NCBI GenBank assembly: GCA_905147135.1
Contig: LR990039.1
Location: forward strand, 31,865,708-31,929,707
Source: Blastobasis lacticolella
Lineage: Eukaryota; Arthropoda; Insecta; Lepidoptera; Blastobasidae
Length of the DNA: 64,000 nucleotides
Direction: 5' to 3'
The notes below the pieces were generated by a model. That model did not search any database. It worked only from the letters and a program-made list of their open reading frames with translations, and was not told the origin of the DNA. Both the position numbers and the translations under genes were made by a program. Positions 42,459 through 53,312 of the stretch are shown piece after piece (the first letter of the stretch is position 1; every line of letters begins with the position of its first letter).

Positions 42459-44130
42459 TAGATGGCCTCTTTACTCTCTCTGATGCAGTTTTAGTGTTAG
42501 AATTTTATTGTTTGGTACATTTTACACCACAAACGAACTTCTAATGTCTTATGTTTTATATTTTGTTTGTGGTTTTATTTTACAATTTAATCTTTATACG
42601 ACTTTATATTGTTTTAACTTTTATATTTTAGTTATTGTTTTGTTTTACAATTTTTTTTTACTTGCACTATTGTGTTTTTTGCTATAACTTTGCTGGGGTT
42701 TTTACTTTTATGTGTAGGTATAGGTTCCCATTTTGTGTTATTCTAGGTCACACTTTGGTGAACCTACTACTTAAATTCTAAGCTGTGTGGTGTCTGGCTG
42801 CGAATAGCACCATCCCTACACGGGTGTCGTAGAAGGCGACTAATGTCTTATTCATGTGGCCATACCACCTAAGCCCATGGTTGTAAATTGTGTATATAGT
42901 AGGTTAAGTTTGTATATTGTATATAGGTAGGGTTAGGTTAGTAATAGGTTTAGAGGGGGGGGTAAAGAGCGGATGACGACGACTCTATAAATAAGCCTAC
43001 GCCGATAGGGTTGGTTATCCAAGTGGTGGCCTAAAATGAGAGGTCCACTACCAGGATACCAGCATCTTGTAAATTTTGTATAGGTAGTAGGAGGAGTTAG
43101 GGGGGTGGTATAGGAGCGGTGACGATAACTCTTGGTTAAATAAGCCTTATGTCGATTGGGGATTTTTTATAGAGCGGTCGACAACTCTCAAAATAAGCCA
43201 TATGTCAAGTAGGGGTTTTGTTGTGGCACCTTACCTCTATAGCTCTGCCACAACAGGGCTTTCTCTCATTGGTTGCCTAACCTCTATAGGTCAACCGATA
43301 GGGGTTTTATTGTGATGGCCTTTCCTCTATAGGTCCATCACAAATGGGGTATTATGGAGCGGTGACGACAACTCTGTTAAATAAGCCTTAATGTCGATGG
43401 GGTTATTTTTTCTTTCGTCTATTAGTCTCCATTTGCTTATAGGTCCACCACTGGCGATATTTCTAATAGTAGTCTTGATGAGTGACCTAATTTTGAAAAG
43501 GTTCATTTTAGAGAGGCCTGTTTAGGATGTAGGAGTGGAGTGTGAGCCATGTTAGGCTTTCACACTCAAAAAGAGGATGAGTGGGAGAAAATTTACAGTT
43601 AAATCTTTATATCAATTTTGTTTGTACCGAGTAGTTCTGTAAACTTATTTTTAATTTTATTATGAATTCCATCACACCTTTTCATATTTTGTAACTTTTA
43701 TTGGCCTCTCATGTGACTAAGGCTATAGGTAAAATGCATTTCGGATGGGTTGATCACAAATTTTTGGTGACACCTTTCAGGCAAAGAACGGGGAAAAACT
43801 TATTTTTAATTTTATTGTTTGAACCTTAACTCTATTTGCTTCAATTATTGTTTTGCAAGTTTTATACATATGGGAGGGTAATGCTGATGCAATTCTGTGA
43901 AGTTTGGAAGGAGATTTTTAATTTTTTTATTCCTCGGACTACATGTGGTTTTTATAGTTGTTAAGAACTGTCCTGGGTGTTGGTTTATATGGCTTGTGGT
44001 AACTGGAGATAGCTGTGATATGGTTAGTTATTTTATTTTATTGTTGATCTTTTTACATTTACTGTTATTTTGTTTTTTTTTTATACGCTGGGGACAGCGG
44101 TGTTTAATCCTTTTGGATTAAACTTTTATT

Positions 44131-44140
44131 AGTGGGGGGG
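44131..44140 (+). other. Polypurine tract
   Basis: AGTGGGGGGG, three bases before the 3' LTR, the expected primer site for plus-strand synthesis. Confidence 0.75.
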
Positions 44141-44143
44141 TAT

Positions 44144-45451
44144 TGTAACGTTGCAATTTTAGAACGTTCCATTTATTTATTTTTCTCTTTTTTAAGGCTG
44201 CCTAGCACGTCCCTTTGCCATATTCAAAATTTATTAAAAATTCTTTTATCTCTTTTTTCCTTATTTATTTATATATCTTGTATCCCTTTCTGTCGCTCTA
44301 TCCGCTATTTTCGCGGTAGACGCCAGAAAGGACGCCTACTCACTGCGCAAGTCAGGATATGACTGTCTAGCGCAGTGATACCACTCTTGTCTGTTGCCAG
44401 ATATTGTGCCATTTTTACGGCATAATGTCTGGTTATCCTATAGAATATGTATTTATATTTCTTTTATTTACTACTTTCATTTATTTATTTAGTATTTATA
44501 TGTCTCTAGGTAACATGGTATAATTTTTATATCATGTTATCTCTCTTATTTTGTTAGTTTATTGATTTTTATATTTATATTTTCCCACATTTTGGTAAAC
44601 CGTTTTGGGGTAATAATTTTGGCGTGCTAGGTACCCCATTTTTTGAAGGCGCTTTTAGCGCGGAGATTCATTTATTAGTTTTTCACAACAAACTTTTTTA
44701 GACTACAAGTTTACCGTATAAAATGTGTGGTGATGGTGATTAAAATATAAGTAAAGTCCTAATACCTGTTTGCTGACGAAAGTCAGGTGAGTTTACGTGC
44801 TATCACTAAACAATCCCGCTTATCTCCCTGCTGGTCTCCATCCATCCGAATCCTAACCCGTGCCCATCCTTCCTTCTTCCCCAGATAGGAAGAAGTGGAG
44901 GGAGTGCTCCATTTCCTGGAGCCGGGAAATTCAGTTGAAACCTAATTTAAATTCAGTGACTCTAGTTTGTTTTTTTTACACCAATTTGCCACAGTTTTAT
45001 CCAACTTTTTACTGCCATATTTTTGTCAAGTTTGGCATACCACCACATTGAAAATGGGCTCAGTTTTATGCCCTGGCAGTCTCATGGGCGTTACCCAGGC
45101 TGCCTCACCAAAAACCCGTTCAACAAATCCATACCAGATCCAGCCTTTTCGTTCTTGTGTTTGACCTGCAAATCCACCATACCAGAAACCTGTCACCCAC
45201 CTGCTTTTGCTTGTTTAGTTATAAGTATAACAAATTTTGTGAATGTTGATATTTACAGAGAGAGTAAAGAGGGACCCACTTTTATAATTTAAATTCTGTT
45301 TTAACTTTTGTTCCGACCTGAAATTGTTTGTTTTGTTTTTCTTTAAATTTTAGCTTTTACAATATATTTTATACGTCATATACACCTCAACTTTAGTTTT
45401 TATTATTAAACCCCTTAAGTTAAGTTTAATAGATCAGAATCAAGTCTGACA
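44144..45451 (+). repeat. 3' LTR
   Basis: 1308 bp and nearly identical to the 5' LTR, which implies little time since insertion. It is followed by the GGGC duplication. Confidence 0.92.
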
Positions 45452-45455
45452 GGGC

Positions 45456-46081
45456 ACCAGACCATTCTCGGATGTACACGGCCCAATGTCCTTGAGAGAA
45501 CCTTAAGAAAGAATTAAGATTAAGGAGATTCGCCTACGCCGGTTTTGACGCTGAAACGGTTGTACCGATTATGATGAAATTTTCATTAACTTTTCAAATT
45601 GGCCCAATGGATGATCCTGTAAAATCCTCTTCAAATATCATCTCATCACTATCCAGGTTGTTATTACCAGTCGTAGTCGGACTCCGGTCTTTCATGCGTG
45701 TGGGTACAACCGGGACATTAATACCAAGAGTAATATATTTCTAATTGATTTACAAAAAGAAAGCAGACATAGCACGCGATTTTGAGCCGAATGCGTAAGC
45801 TATCACGTTCGCGCCACCATACGTTTACCTGTCTTTTTGTATCCTGTCTTTTATATTAGTTAGATTGACGAATAACGATTGTCAGTGTTTTGATAATTTT
45901 ATAACGGACCATGTGTTGTGTTGACCCCTGGGAATCGGGCCTAGGCATTGGAGACGTCATATTATACGATGCAGCTGCATGGTTCGCTGCAATATACATA
46001 ATGATAATCATTAACAAAAATATAGTTTTGTAATGTAATTTTATGACATTTTTAGATATAAAATAAATGTTCTTCGCTAAT
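45456..46081. other. No gene recognised
   Basis: Intergenic sequence between the LTR element and the mini-RTE. No motif or credible frame was found. Confidence 0.4.
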
Positions 46082-46091
46082 CCGTATCCTT

Positions 46092-46346
46092 CATCATCAC
46101 AGCCCATAACAGTCCACTGCAGGACTTAGGGCCTCTCCCACGAAAGGGGAGGTTATTGCCATAATCTCCACGCTTGGCAGGCGGGTTGGAGATCGCAGTG
46201 TTTAAATATAACAATGGAAAATGCTGCTGCCCATTTTTCAGACTACGGAGACTCTTGATCTTTTGCCTCGAAAACATTAGTCGCCTTGTACGACACCCAT
46301 GAGAGTAAGCGGTTGGTGCTATTCTACTCTGCCGGACACCACACGG
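46092..46346 (-). mobile_element. Mini-RTE: full-length 255-bp non-autonomous RTE derivative
   Basis: Flanked by the 10-bp duplication CCGTATCCTT (46082-46091 and 46347-46356). On the minus strand: CGTGTGGTGTCCGGCAGAG, GGGTGTCGTACAAGGCGACT, TGGGCAGCAGCATTTTCC, ACTGCGATCTCCAACCCGCC, then GGCCCTAAGTCCTGCAGTGG, GACTGTTATGGGCT and a GTGATGATG tail. The 5' part matches the 5' UTR layout of the RTE LINE at 40675-40865 and the 3' part its 3' end, with the ORF gone. It is presumably mobilised by the RTE machinery. Confidence 0.85.
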
Positions 46347-46384
46347 CCGTATCCTTACATAGCATAATTTAAAATATGCTTTCC

Positions 46385-46570
46385 TCGTCTGTCTGTATCT
46401 GTATGTTTGTGTTTCCGCTAACTCCTAAACTACGAAACGGGTTTCAAAGCGGTTTTCACCATCAGCCAGAAATTTTCTTCCGGTATATTGTATATAATAC
46501 ATGCATATTATAGTACCCAAAGAAAAGCAGAGTAAACCCGTGCGAAGCCGGGGTGGATCGCTGGTATACA
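46385..46570 (+). repeat. MINE-like repeat fragment
   Basis: Ends CCCGTGCGAAGCCGGGGTGGAT followed by CGCTGGTATAC, the same terminal sequence (on the other strand) as the repeat at 29190-29975. Confidence 0.45.
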
Positions 46571-46624
46571 ATTTTCTAATATTCTGTATTAGCGTACATT
46601 CCATCTAGCACCATCATTTCCGGA

Positions 46625-46925
46625 ATGTACCTGTAGAAATTACCGACAACCTACAGCTCCTCGGTGTTGAGCTATCTACCAATCTCAGCTTCGGTCAGTA
46701 AGTACATCGAATCCAAAGCAAGGGTCCTCTCGAAGGTCAGGCGGTACTTCATTTTAAAGCATATGTTTAAGTTATATCAAGCACAAGTCAGACCCGGCAA
46801 GGAGCCAAGGAGTACTGCTGTTATCTCTGGAATGGATCTGCCAAATACCAACTGGCTGCTTTGGATTCGGTGGAAAAACGTGCAAAGAAGATAATTTTGT
46901 GACCCGCAACTGATTAAAGCTAAGC
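46625..46925 (+). pseudogene. Jockey/CR1-like RT fragment
   Basis: Plus strand: VEITDNLQLLGVELSTNLSF, YIESKARVLSKVRRYF, MFKLYQAQVRP and WLLWIRWKNVQRR, in two frames. Same family as 28367-29043 with an internal deletion. Confidence 0.65.
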
Positions 46926-47308
46926 TAAATAAGCTTCATTCCAATGGGCTGACAGAAAATTGTGTAAATGCATTGTAATGAATGTAAGAAAGCTGGTAGC
47001 TTTCTTACGGATCGTAGCATTAAGGTCATGGTTAACTGTCCGTGCTGTGAATGCTGGGCCGCAGGGTTGTGGGTTCTTGCCAACACTGTTTCTACTGCAT
47101 ATCATACCATACCCTCAATTCTAACTCTAGTAGCTCCTGATTCACATGGAGCTCTCACTCGATAACGCCTTCAATGTCAATCTGTTGTTAGTTAAAATAT
47201 AATAACTTAAAACTGCAAATAATGAATTAGTTCAAAACTATTATTATGACCTAGAAGCGTAAATTTTTTGGGAAACCAAAAACCATAATAATATTATAGT
47301 ATTCTTAC

Positions 47309-47455
47309 ACCAGGGAGTGGAACGCCCGCCAACAGTCCAAAGTCGCGTCGTGGCGTTATATTAGCCACTTCGTTTTCAAGTGGCGTGACTTCCACCGGCT
47401 CTACCACCCCACTGTTAGTTTGATGTCCGGCAGCCTTCATCACATTATTCCAGAC
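47309..47455 (-). other. Candidate orphan exon (unrecognised gene)
   Basis: 147 bp open on the minus strand between a plausible acceptor (TTTAAG|GTCTGG) and donor (CCTGGT|GTAAGA), coding VWNNVMKAAGHQTNSGVVEP and ending LLAGVPLPG. It joins in phase 0 with the upstream candidate at 47648-47793. No family recognised. Confidence 0.3.
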
Positions 47456-47647
47456 CTTAAAGGCAAAACATTATAGCATTGAAGTATTGCCCTTACTTTG
47501 CCCGCATAAAATTTGGTTAAACGGCCCCGATACGGGTCTAACTATGACATACTGGATAAAGTATAGCGAACAATCATTGATCGAAATATCCATCCTTCCA
47601 AACTTTCGTATTTAAAATTTTAGTAGGATAAGATTTAAGTGATTTAC

Positions 47648-47793
47648 CTCCTCCTTTAGTGAACTTTGCTCCATTCATCCACAGTCCAGGCGGCCCATCG
47701 CCATTAAAAATTCAGGAACACTCTTCCCACAACCGGTACATCTTAGATCGGATTTTGCCGAGAGCAAGGTCCTTATGTTGTCTTGGAACTAAT
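47648..47793 (-). pseudogene. Candidate orphan exon with stops
   Basis: 146 bp between TTTTCAG and GAGGAG|GTAAAT on the minus strand. In the phase that joins to 47455 it reads DLRCTGCGKSVPEFLMAMGR, a possible CxxC zinc motif, then a stop (TGA) before MEQSSLKEE. It looks like a decayed exon of an unknown gene or transposon. Confidence 0.25.
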
Positions 47794-48577
47794 CTGAAAA
47801 GTGATTAGCTTATTCTTCTTACATCTCGCTAACATTTAAGTAATTTTATGACAATTACATACATAATTTTTTATTTTTATTTTTTTAACTTTTTAGGTAA
47901 AATTATGCAGAACGCTAAGATAATTTAACAAATACGAAAGTTTTTCTTCTCAGGCGTGCTTTTTCTGTTCTGCAGCAGTAAGAAGATAATCACTACGTTT
48001 CTGTAGGAACTAGTTTTTCTTGTTCCGTGAAAATGAAGAATAAACGTTGTACGTATTTTGTTTTACGTGATCGTCACTTGATTATTATTTTTAATTTTAC
48101 ATACAAACCATAGAGAACGATGTAAAGAGAGTTTGTTTGTAAGGAAGGTCACAAAAAAGCTTTACGTGTTTTCTTATCACATGAATGTTTCACCAGAACG
48201 CCTAATATGCGAGAATGCATCTACTATTCGTCACAACACTAATAATAATCATTCATAAAAGTTAATATGAGGTTTCATTTTATTTGGATAACTTTTTCCC
48301 CCACAGCGGTTCGAGACTTACCGCCACAGTAAAAGTTGTAATAAACGAAAACCTATTTAACGACGTATAGCTTAACATTACTGGCCATATACGCTGGGGT
48401 CCATACATTTTGCCGGTTCTTTGAAACTTTATACAGCACAGAACACGTCTCCTTTCAAAGTTGTTAAACCATCGCGGTCATTATTTAGATATTTTATAAA
48501 CAAACGAAGGTTTGAAACTTTGTATAACACACCTTTTAAAATAATGTCGGTAGGATAAAATTGGGGCATCTGAGGGC

Positions 48578-48715
48578 TTACCATGAACTCTTATAGCAGG
48601 ACCTTAACTGAATTGCTTTCGGTTTGAACGAGATAAACTTATGTCATACGTATAGCGCTGTCTCGTTCTAAGCAGGGCCGTTCTGTTTAGGTCCTGCTAT
48701 AAGAGTTCATGGTAA
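48578..48715. mobile_element. Hairpin MITE with perfect 27-bp terminal arms
   Basis: Arms 48578-48604 and 48689-48715 (starting TTACCATGAACTCTTATAGC) are exact reverse complements. Inner pieces AACGAGATAA and TCTCGTTCT also pair. No coding content. Confidence 0.8.
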
Positions 48716-48768
48716 GGCCCCTGGATCAAGAGTTTTCATTTGTTGAATACTCCTTTAAAAATGTCAAC

Positions 48769-48823
48769 GTCAGCCTGATTTTTCGTCTTAAATCTGATAT
48801 TTAAGACGAAAAATCAGGCTGAC
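48769..48823. repeat. Perfect 25-bp stem with 5-nt loop
   Basis: Arms 48769-48793 and 48799-48823 (GTCAGCCTGATTTTTCGTCT .. ) are exact reverse complements around CTGAT. Such a tight snap-back is unusual. It lies between two MITEs. Confidence 0.85.
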
Positions 48824-48848
48824 AAGCAATGACTTCTACATAAAGGAC

Positions 48849-49061
48849 CTGGGGGTCTAAAAAGGCCACATTAGCGTTTCATAATATGATTCATATTAAT
48901 TTGACACAAACTTATCTGCAGCGTCGCTGTTGTTGACATTGTCATGACAATTCAAAATGGCGTCACTTAGTTCTAGCACTGGCCACCGCATCAGATAAGT
49001 TTGTGGCAGTCTAATATGAATCATAATATGAAACGCTAATGTGGCCTTTTTAGACCCCCAG
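48849..49061. mobile_element. MITE family C, long terminal inverted repeats
   Basis: Ends CTGGGGGTCTAAAAAGGCCA and complement. Arms extend about 70 bp with few mismatches and include CACAAACTTATCTG. The 70-bp centre (GCGTCGCTGTTGTTGACAT ..) recurs in inverse orientation at 53155-53275 and 53925-54060. Confidence 0.8.
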
Positions 49062-50279
49062 TTCATTGACCAAAGGGAATAGCTCCATGTCATTGGAGCG
49101 TAAACTGCAATTGCGGTCCAACTACGTCTCAGTGACGTTTTGGCCACGTATACGAATGGTCGTTACTTTACAATCTAAGAATGCCGAATTGCGTAGGAAA
49201 CACATGCACTAATTCCGATAAACAGTAACCAAAAACAAGAATGGAGTATCTTTTTTCCGTAAAGTATAAGAAATATCATGTATCACTTGTAAAACTTATA
49301 TTTTTAGCATTTCCAAAAAATATTTAAGTGATTATTGCTACATTATTAACCGGCCATGATTAGTTGGTATGTTCAATCAAATTCAATGCACGCCATCTGC
49401 TTATTTTTTATTTGGCAGTCTTACATTTATGCGCACGATGTGACTTTGCACCAGCGGCATGATGCCGTTGATTTTGTTTTCGCGGAAGTAATATTATTAT
49501 AGATAAAAATAGATAACAGATGAGTATATAAATTAATCAATAACAATAATATCGTAATGTAATGCAGCTTCAAAACAGTCAACATATCAATAAAAACTTA
49601 TGTGTTAAATCGTTAAAGAATTCTACAACAACAAAAGTGGTATAATTTTAAAGGAGTTAAAATGATAAAGATTGAAGGTTGAAATTGAAGGTTGGATTGG
49701 TAATTGACGAATCCCAATTATTACTGTTTAGAAATTTATATTTAAGGCATTACGTTACAACAATTTTGTACGCTTTTACCATGTTATACAGGGTGTAAAA
49801 AGACCGTTAGCATTAATTGAAACCTCATATTCTACCCATGAAACTGAACAACTTTCCCTAAGAAACATACCCGCGGAAACTCATACCTAAGGCAGAAATC
49901 GAGATTATTTAAAAAAAAAAGTTGTATTTTTGTACTAAAAAATATCAAGTATCGATAACTAAATCGTTCACAATTAATTTAGACACTCACATATCAAATT
50001 TAAGTTGAAATAAATGCACTTTAAGTAAAAGCACGCAATGGATAGCGTGCAGGCTGGCCGGCCGTACACGTGCGCCCAACTACCTACCTACTAGCTGCCG
50101 CGCGCTAACTTTCCACCAACTCGGTGCCGCGCGCTAGGTACTACCTACAGCGGCCGTGCCTGCGCCAATCCGCCACCGGCCGCCCGTGGGCCCATGCCCA
50201 TGGGGCAGCAGCACTGCCATGCTACCACTCACTAAAGTTCAACACGACAGGGGTACGCATACCTACCTTAATACATTAC

Positions 50280-50640
50280 CTAGACGTTTGCTTACGGTCC
50301 TTGACATTATACCAGCACCTACCTACCGTCGATATCAGCAGTAAAGTTCACGATCGAAAGTCCTACCTACCTAGGTACATGATTGTATGACGACCATTCA
50401 CATTACATGAGAATTTAACGTAGTAGGTATCTACCGTGGCGCGCACTTGCATGATCAGGCACAGGATCCGCTGTCTACCTACCTAACTTACGTACACGTT
50501 TGCTTACGGACATTCACATCATACGAGAATCGAGCCCAGTACCTACCACCTACCTACTGTCGATATCTGCAGTAAAGTTCACGATCGATAGTCCAATACC
50601 TACTAGGAACATGAGAATTGAACGTAGTACCTGTGGTAGT
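50280..50640 (+). repeat. Imperfect tandem duplication with TACC-rich tracts
   Basis: GTTTGCTTACGG .. CGATATC(A/T)GCAGTAAAGTTC .. ACGATCGA(A/T)AGTCC occurs at 50285-50365 and again at 50507-50595, about 225 bp apart, surrounded by CCTACCTA microsatellites. Confidence 0.6.
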
Positions 50641-51479
50641 ACCTACCTACCACTTGTCATCAGCTGACAGGATGACCGGATACCAAACCAACATGGTTGT
50701 ATTACGAACATTCCCAATTCCTATCACACGACCGAACCGTGGAGACTAAGGCAAAAAAAAATAACTAGGTAGGTATTCATTTGTCAGACACGCACGACAC
50801 GAGAATAGATACACACTTTAAGAAGAAATAAGTATTAAACCCAGGTCATTGATCGATGACTTAATACCTACCTTAATTGTAATTGCTCAATCAGATAACA
50901 AGAGGTTTACCTACTTCACTTCAGTTCAGAACGTAGGTACTTTCAAGTCGAAAAGCCAGCGAACGAATTGAAGTTCGCCCCGAATGGCGGCGTCGCCTTT
51001 GTGTTAGGCTGGGTCTACATTGTAACATTTTGATGTAGCGCATTTCCGTCAAATGGCGTGGCACCAATACCGACGTGTGCACGTCACGATCATGACATTT
51101 TATTATCAGTCTGGTCGATTTTTGACACGATACGGCAGACGGCTAAATGAATGTCCGTAATTAAAATTTCCGATAAATTTCCAATTTGGGTGAACAACCG
51201 TTAGTTGCTGTTGAAACTGACGTAGTATAAAATAAAGTTGACGTAGTCTCACGGCCGATCAAAGTCGGCTCGCCCGATCATCCGAAAGAAACTTAATTTA
51301 TAGCGAATTAGTATCCATTGCAACTGACGGTTGATCGGCTCCAGCCAAATCGAAGCGATGTTGACACTATTAGGAAATACCTGATATGATACGCCCGTAA
51401 ATCGGAGTCGCACATGAAGGGTTCCGTAGAAGGCAGGTACTTATGATAAATCACATTGCTTGTAGATACACCTTTAATT

Positions 51480-51720
51480 TGTACTTTCATCATCATCATC
51501 ATCATATCAGCCGGAAGACGTCCACTGATGGCAAAGGCCTCCCCCAGAGATCTTAAGCTTGGCAATCCTTCGGGGTATGTCGGTGACCTTAGTTCGCTTG
51601 TGAATCTCCTCATTCCTGATTCGATCACACAATGAGACTCCGAGCATTGGCCTTTCCATTGCCCTTTGGGTGACAATAAGTTTTATTATAAGGTCTACAG
51701 TGAGCGGACACGTCTCTGTT
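51480..51720 (-). pseudogene. RTE LINE 3' fragment inside the TIR element
   Basis: Starts with a CAT-repeat tail at 51488-51506 and ATCAGCCGGAAGACGTCCAC, near-identical to the 3' end of the RTE LINE at 38040. It then jumps, through an internal deletion, to sequence matching 38284-38460 of that LINE (minus-strand peptide traces RRFTSE-like; GGAATCGAAC-type). About 180 bp of ORF remain, frameshifted. Confidence 0.7.
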
Positions 51721-52350
51721 CCCTAGATTTAACTTTACTTTATTTTTATTATTTGTCGGTATAGGCTACAGTAATACTCAAGGAATTTGTCAAGTACCCA
51801 TAACGTTTCAAAAGAGACAGCCCTAAACACGAAAAATGATACTTGCTGATCATGATGATATGATGTCAATGATGTTACACCGTGAAAATTTCGATAATTC
51901 CCGTTGTCCCCCATTTCATCCTAAAAATGATACAAATTTGGACGCGGTGATAAAGCCACTACCTTGTCGTGTAGTGTCGTGATGCGTCAAAAGTATGTCG
52001 GTTTCATACATTTACTATGGGAAAGCGATAGAGAGAGAGAAAGAGATAGAGACACGCTACGATACGACACTTCACATTAATGTGTTATTTAACCAAAGTA
52101 AATGTATGACACCGGTATGCTTCTGCCGCGTCACGTCACGACACGATAGTGTGTACCAGCCTTAGGATGCGCGCGCGCGGGTTTTTACCGAAACTAGGAT
52201 CAAAAGAAATTGCCGACACCGGCGGCGCGACTGTTCTTCCTTCTTTCTTTCTTCAGTTCGGTTGCAAACGCGATACCAATACTACATTGTTACGGCGAAA
52301 GTGATTTGTGTTCTCACAAGTTTAAAAAGTATTTTCAAGTGTGTTTTGTG

Positions 52351-52466
52351 ATGCCTCGTGCAAATGAAAGACATCGTTACGATGCTCAGGAATATTTTAA
52401 CATGCTAATGTGTTATGGTGCCAATTTGAGCCGCATCTAATTCGGCGCTCGCGAAACGTGGAGTAG
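52351..52466 (+). pseudogene. Possible transposase first exon (DUF4817-like N terminus)
   Basis: MPRANERHRYDAQEYFNMLM then CYGANLSRI and a stop; one frame over the sequence continues GARETWS to a donor AGTAG|GTAAGT at 52467. The (Y)xxxEYxxMLxxYG pattern resembles the helix-turn-helix start of insect IS630-type transposases with DUF4817 followed by DDE_3. The match is short and the remaining exons were not found. Confidence 0.35.
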
Positions 52467-53129
52467 GTAAGTACCTACATTGCTTTGCTTGTTATCTTCG
52501 GTTTGTACGTGTGTGCATAGTGATGCTAGCTCATGTTATACTGGCGGTAAATAGGTTGATGTGCTGCCATCTGTACCTACTTAATTTTGTAATGTAATTT
52601 AAACAAAAAGCATGTGGTACTAAAATTCTGAACAACTGAAGACAGAAGGTTGAAATTTTGACACCGTCTGCGCCATCAAAAGTTAGGAAGATAGCAAGTA
52701 CCAATCGAAAACAGTCTGCAACTTATGGTTTGGCAGTTATTTAAGTTTAAATAAGGGAATTTTGAGCCTTATTTGCTTTGATTAACAGGTGTTAGGTACC
52801 AGGTGGTACTATTTTGACGAGAACCTCATTTGCTTTGTGCGGCCACTATCGGGGAAAAACCATCGTGCAGTAGGTTTTTCCCCGTACTAGTTAGGTAGAA
52901 TACGTCAAAGCGGCCGCCGCGCGGGGTCAGTGACCACTGGTCACGTGGGCCAGCGAGAGGCGTGCGCCAGAAGTTGTACATTGCGCGTCGCAATTAATTA
53001 TTTATTTTAGGTAGCGAAATTATGAAGTCATTTCCGCGGGTATGTTTCTTTGGGAAAGTTGTTCAGTTTCATGGGTAGAATATGGGGTTTCAATTAATGC
53101 TAGCGGTCTTTTTACACCCTGTATATGGC

Positions 53130-53285
53130 GCCTTGGCGAGATTGATGACTGACGTCTATTTTAGTGCTTAAAACCGGTGGCCATAACTGGAACTAAGTGT
53201 TGCCATATTGAAATGATATGTCATTGCCAACAACAGCGACGCTGTCACCGGGTCAAATAAGTTTGTGGCACAAGAGACTGCTATG
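53130..53285. mobile_element. MITE family C copy
   Basis: GGAACTAAGTGTTGCCATATTG .. CAACAACAGCGACGCTGTCACC .. AATAAGTTTGTGGCA matches the reverse complement of the centre and one arm of 48849-49061. The other arm is missing. Confidence 0.65.
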
Positions 53286-53312
53286 CTATGGTATGGTTTA
53301 TTTATACTTATA

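Larger units (their letters stand above)
42446..44143 (+). other. Non-coding interior of the LTR element
   Basis: 1.7 kb without a gag or pol frame. At 42783-42848 it carries a segment like the 5' UTR of the local RTE/mini-RTE elements (GTGTGGTGTC .. GAATAGCACCA .. GGGTGTCGTA .. AAGGCGACTAATG). From about 42965 to 43400 it holds four degenerate units of GAGCGGTGACGACAACTCT plus AAATAAGCCTTATGTCGAT. Repeated interior leaders can serve packaging in such elements; that is speculation here. Confidence 0.65.
41138..45451 (+). mobile_element. Young LTR retrotransposon with 1308-bp LTRs and non-coding interior
   Basis: Two 1308-bp direct repeats (41138-42445 and 44144-45451) start TGTAACG and end GTCTGACA. 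I see one difference between them (TTC/CTC in GCCTA(T/C)TCACTGCG). A 4-bp duplication GGGC flanks the element (41134-41137 and 45452-45455). A tRNA-Lys-type primer-binding site and a polypurine tract are in place on the plus strand. The 1.7-kb interior has no gag or pol, so the copy is a LARD-like non-autonomous element moved by a partner elsewhere. Superfamily not determinable from the interior. Confidence 0.9.
49789..53121. mobile_element. 3.3-kb TIR transposon (CAGGGTGTAAAAAGACCG ends, TA target)
   Basis: 91-bp terminal inverted repeats at 49789-49879 and 53031-53121 differ at only three positions by eye. Both ends are flanked by TA (49787-49788, 53122-53123), as in mariner/IS630-type elements. 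The outer 200-300 bp on each side are shared with the short derivative at 53313-53684. The interior (50080-52910) contains an RTE fragment, TACC-rich repeats and a short transposase-like exon at 52351-52466. No complete transposase is seen. Confidence 0.7.

Noticed and set aside
41854..45292. Duplicated small frames in both LTRs (for example 63 and 89 codons)
   Set aside because: They occur identically in the two LTRs, lack any domain or codon-bias support, and fall in LTR sequence where coding is unusual.
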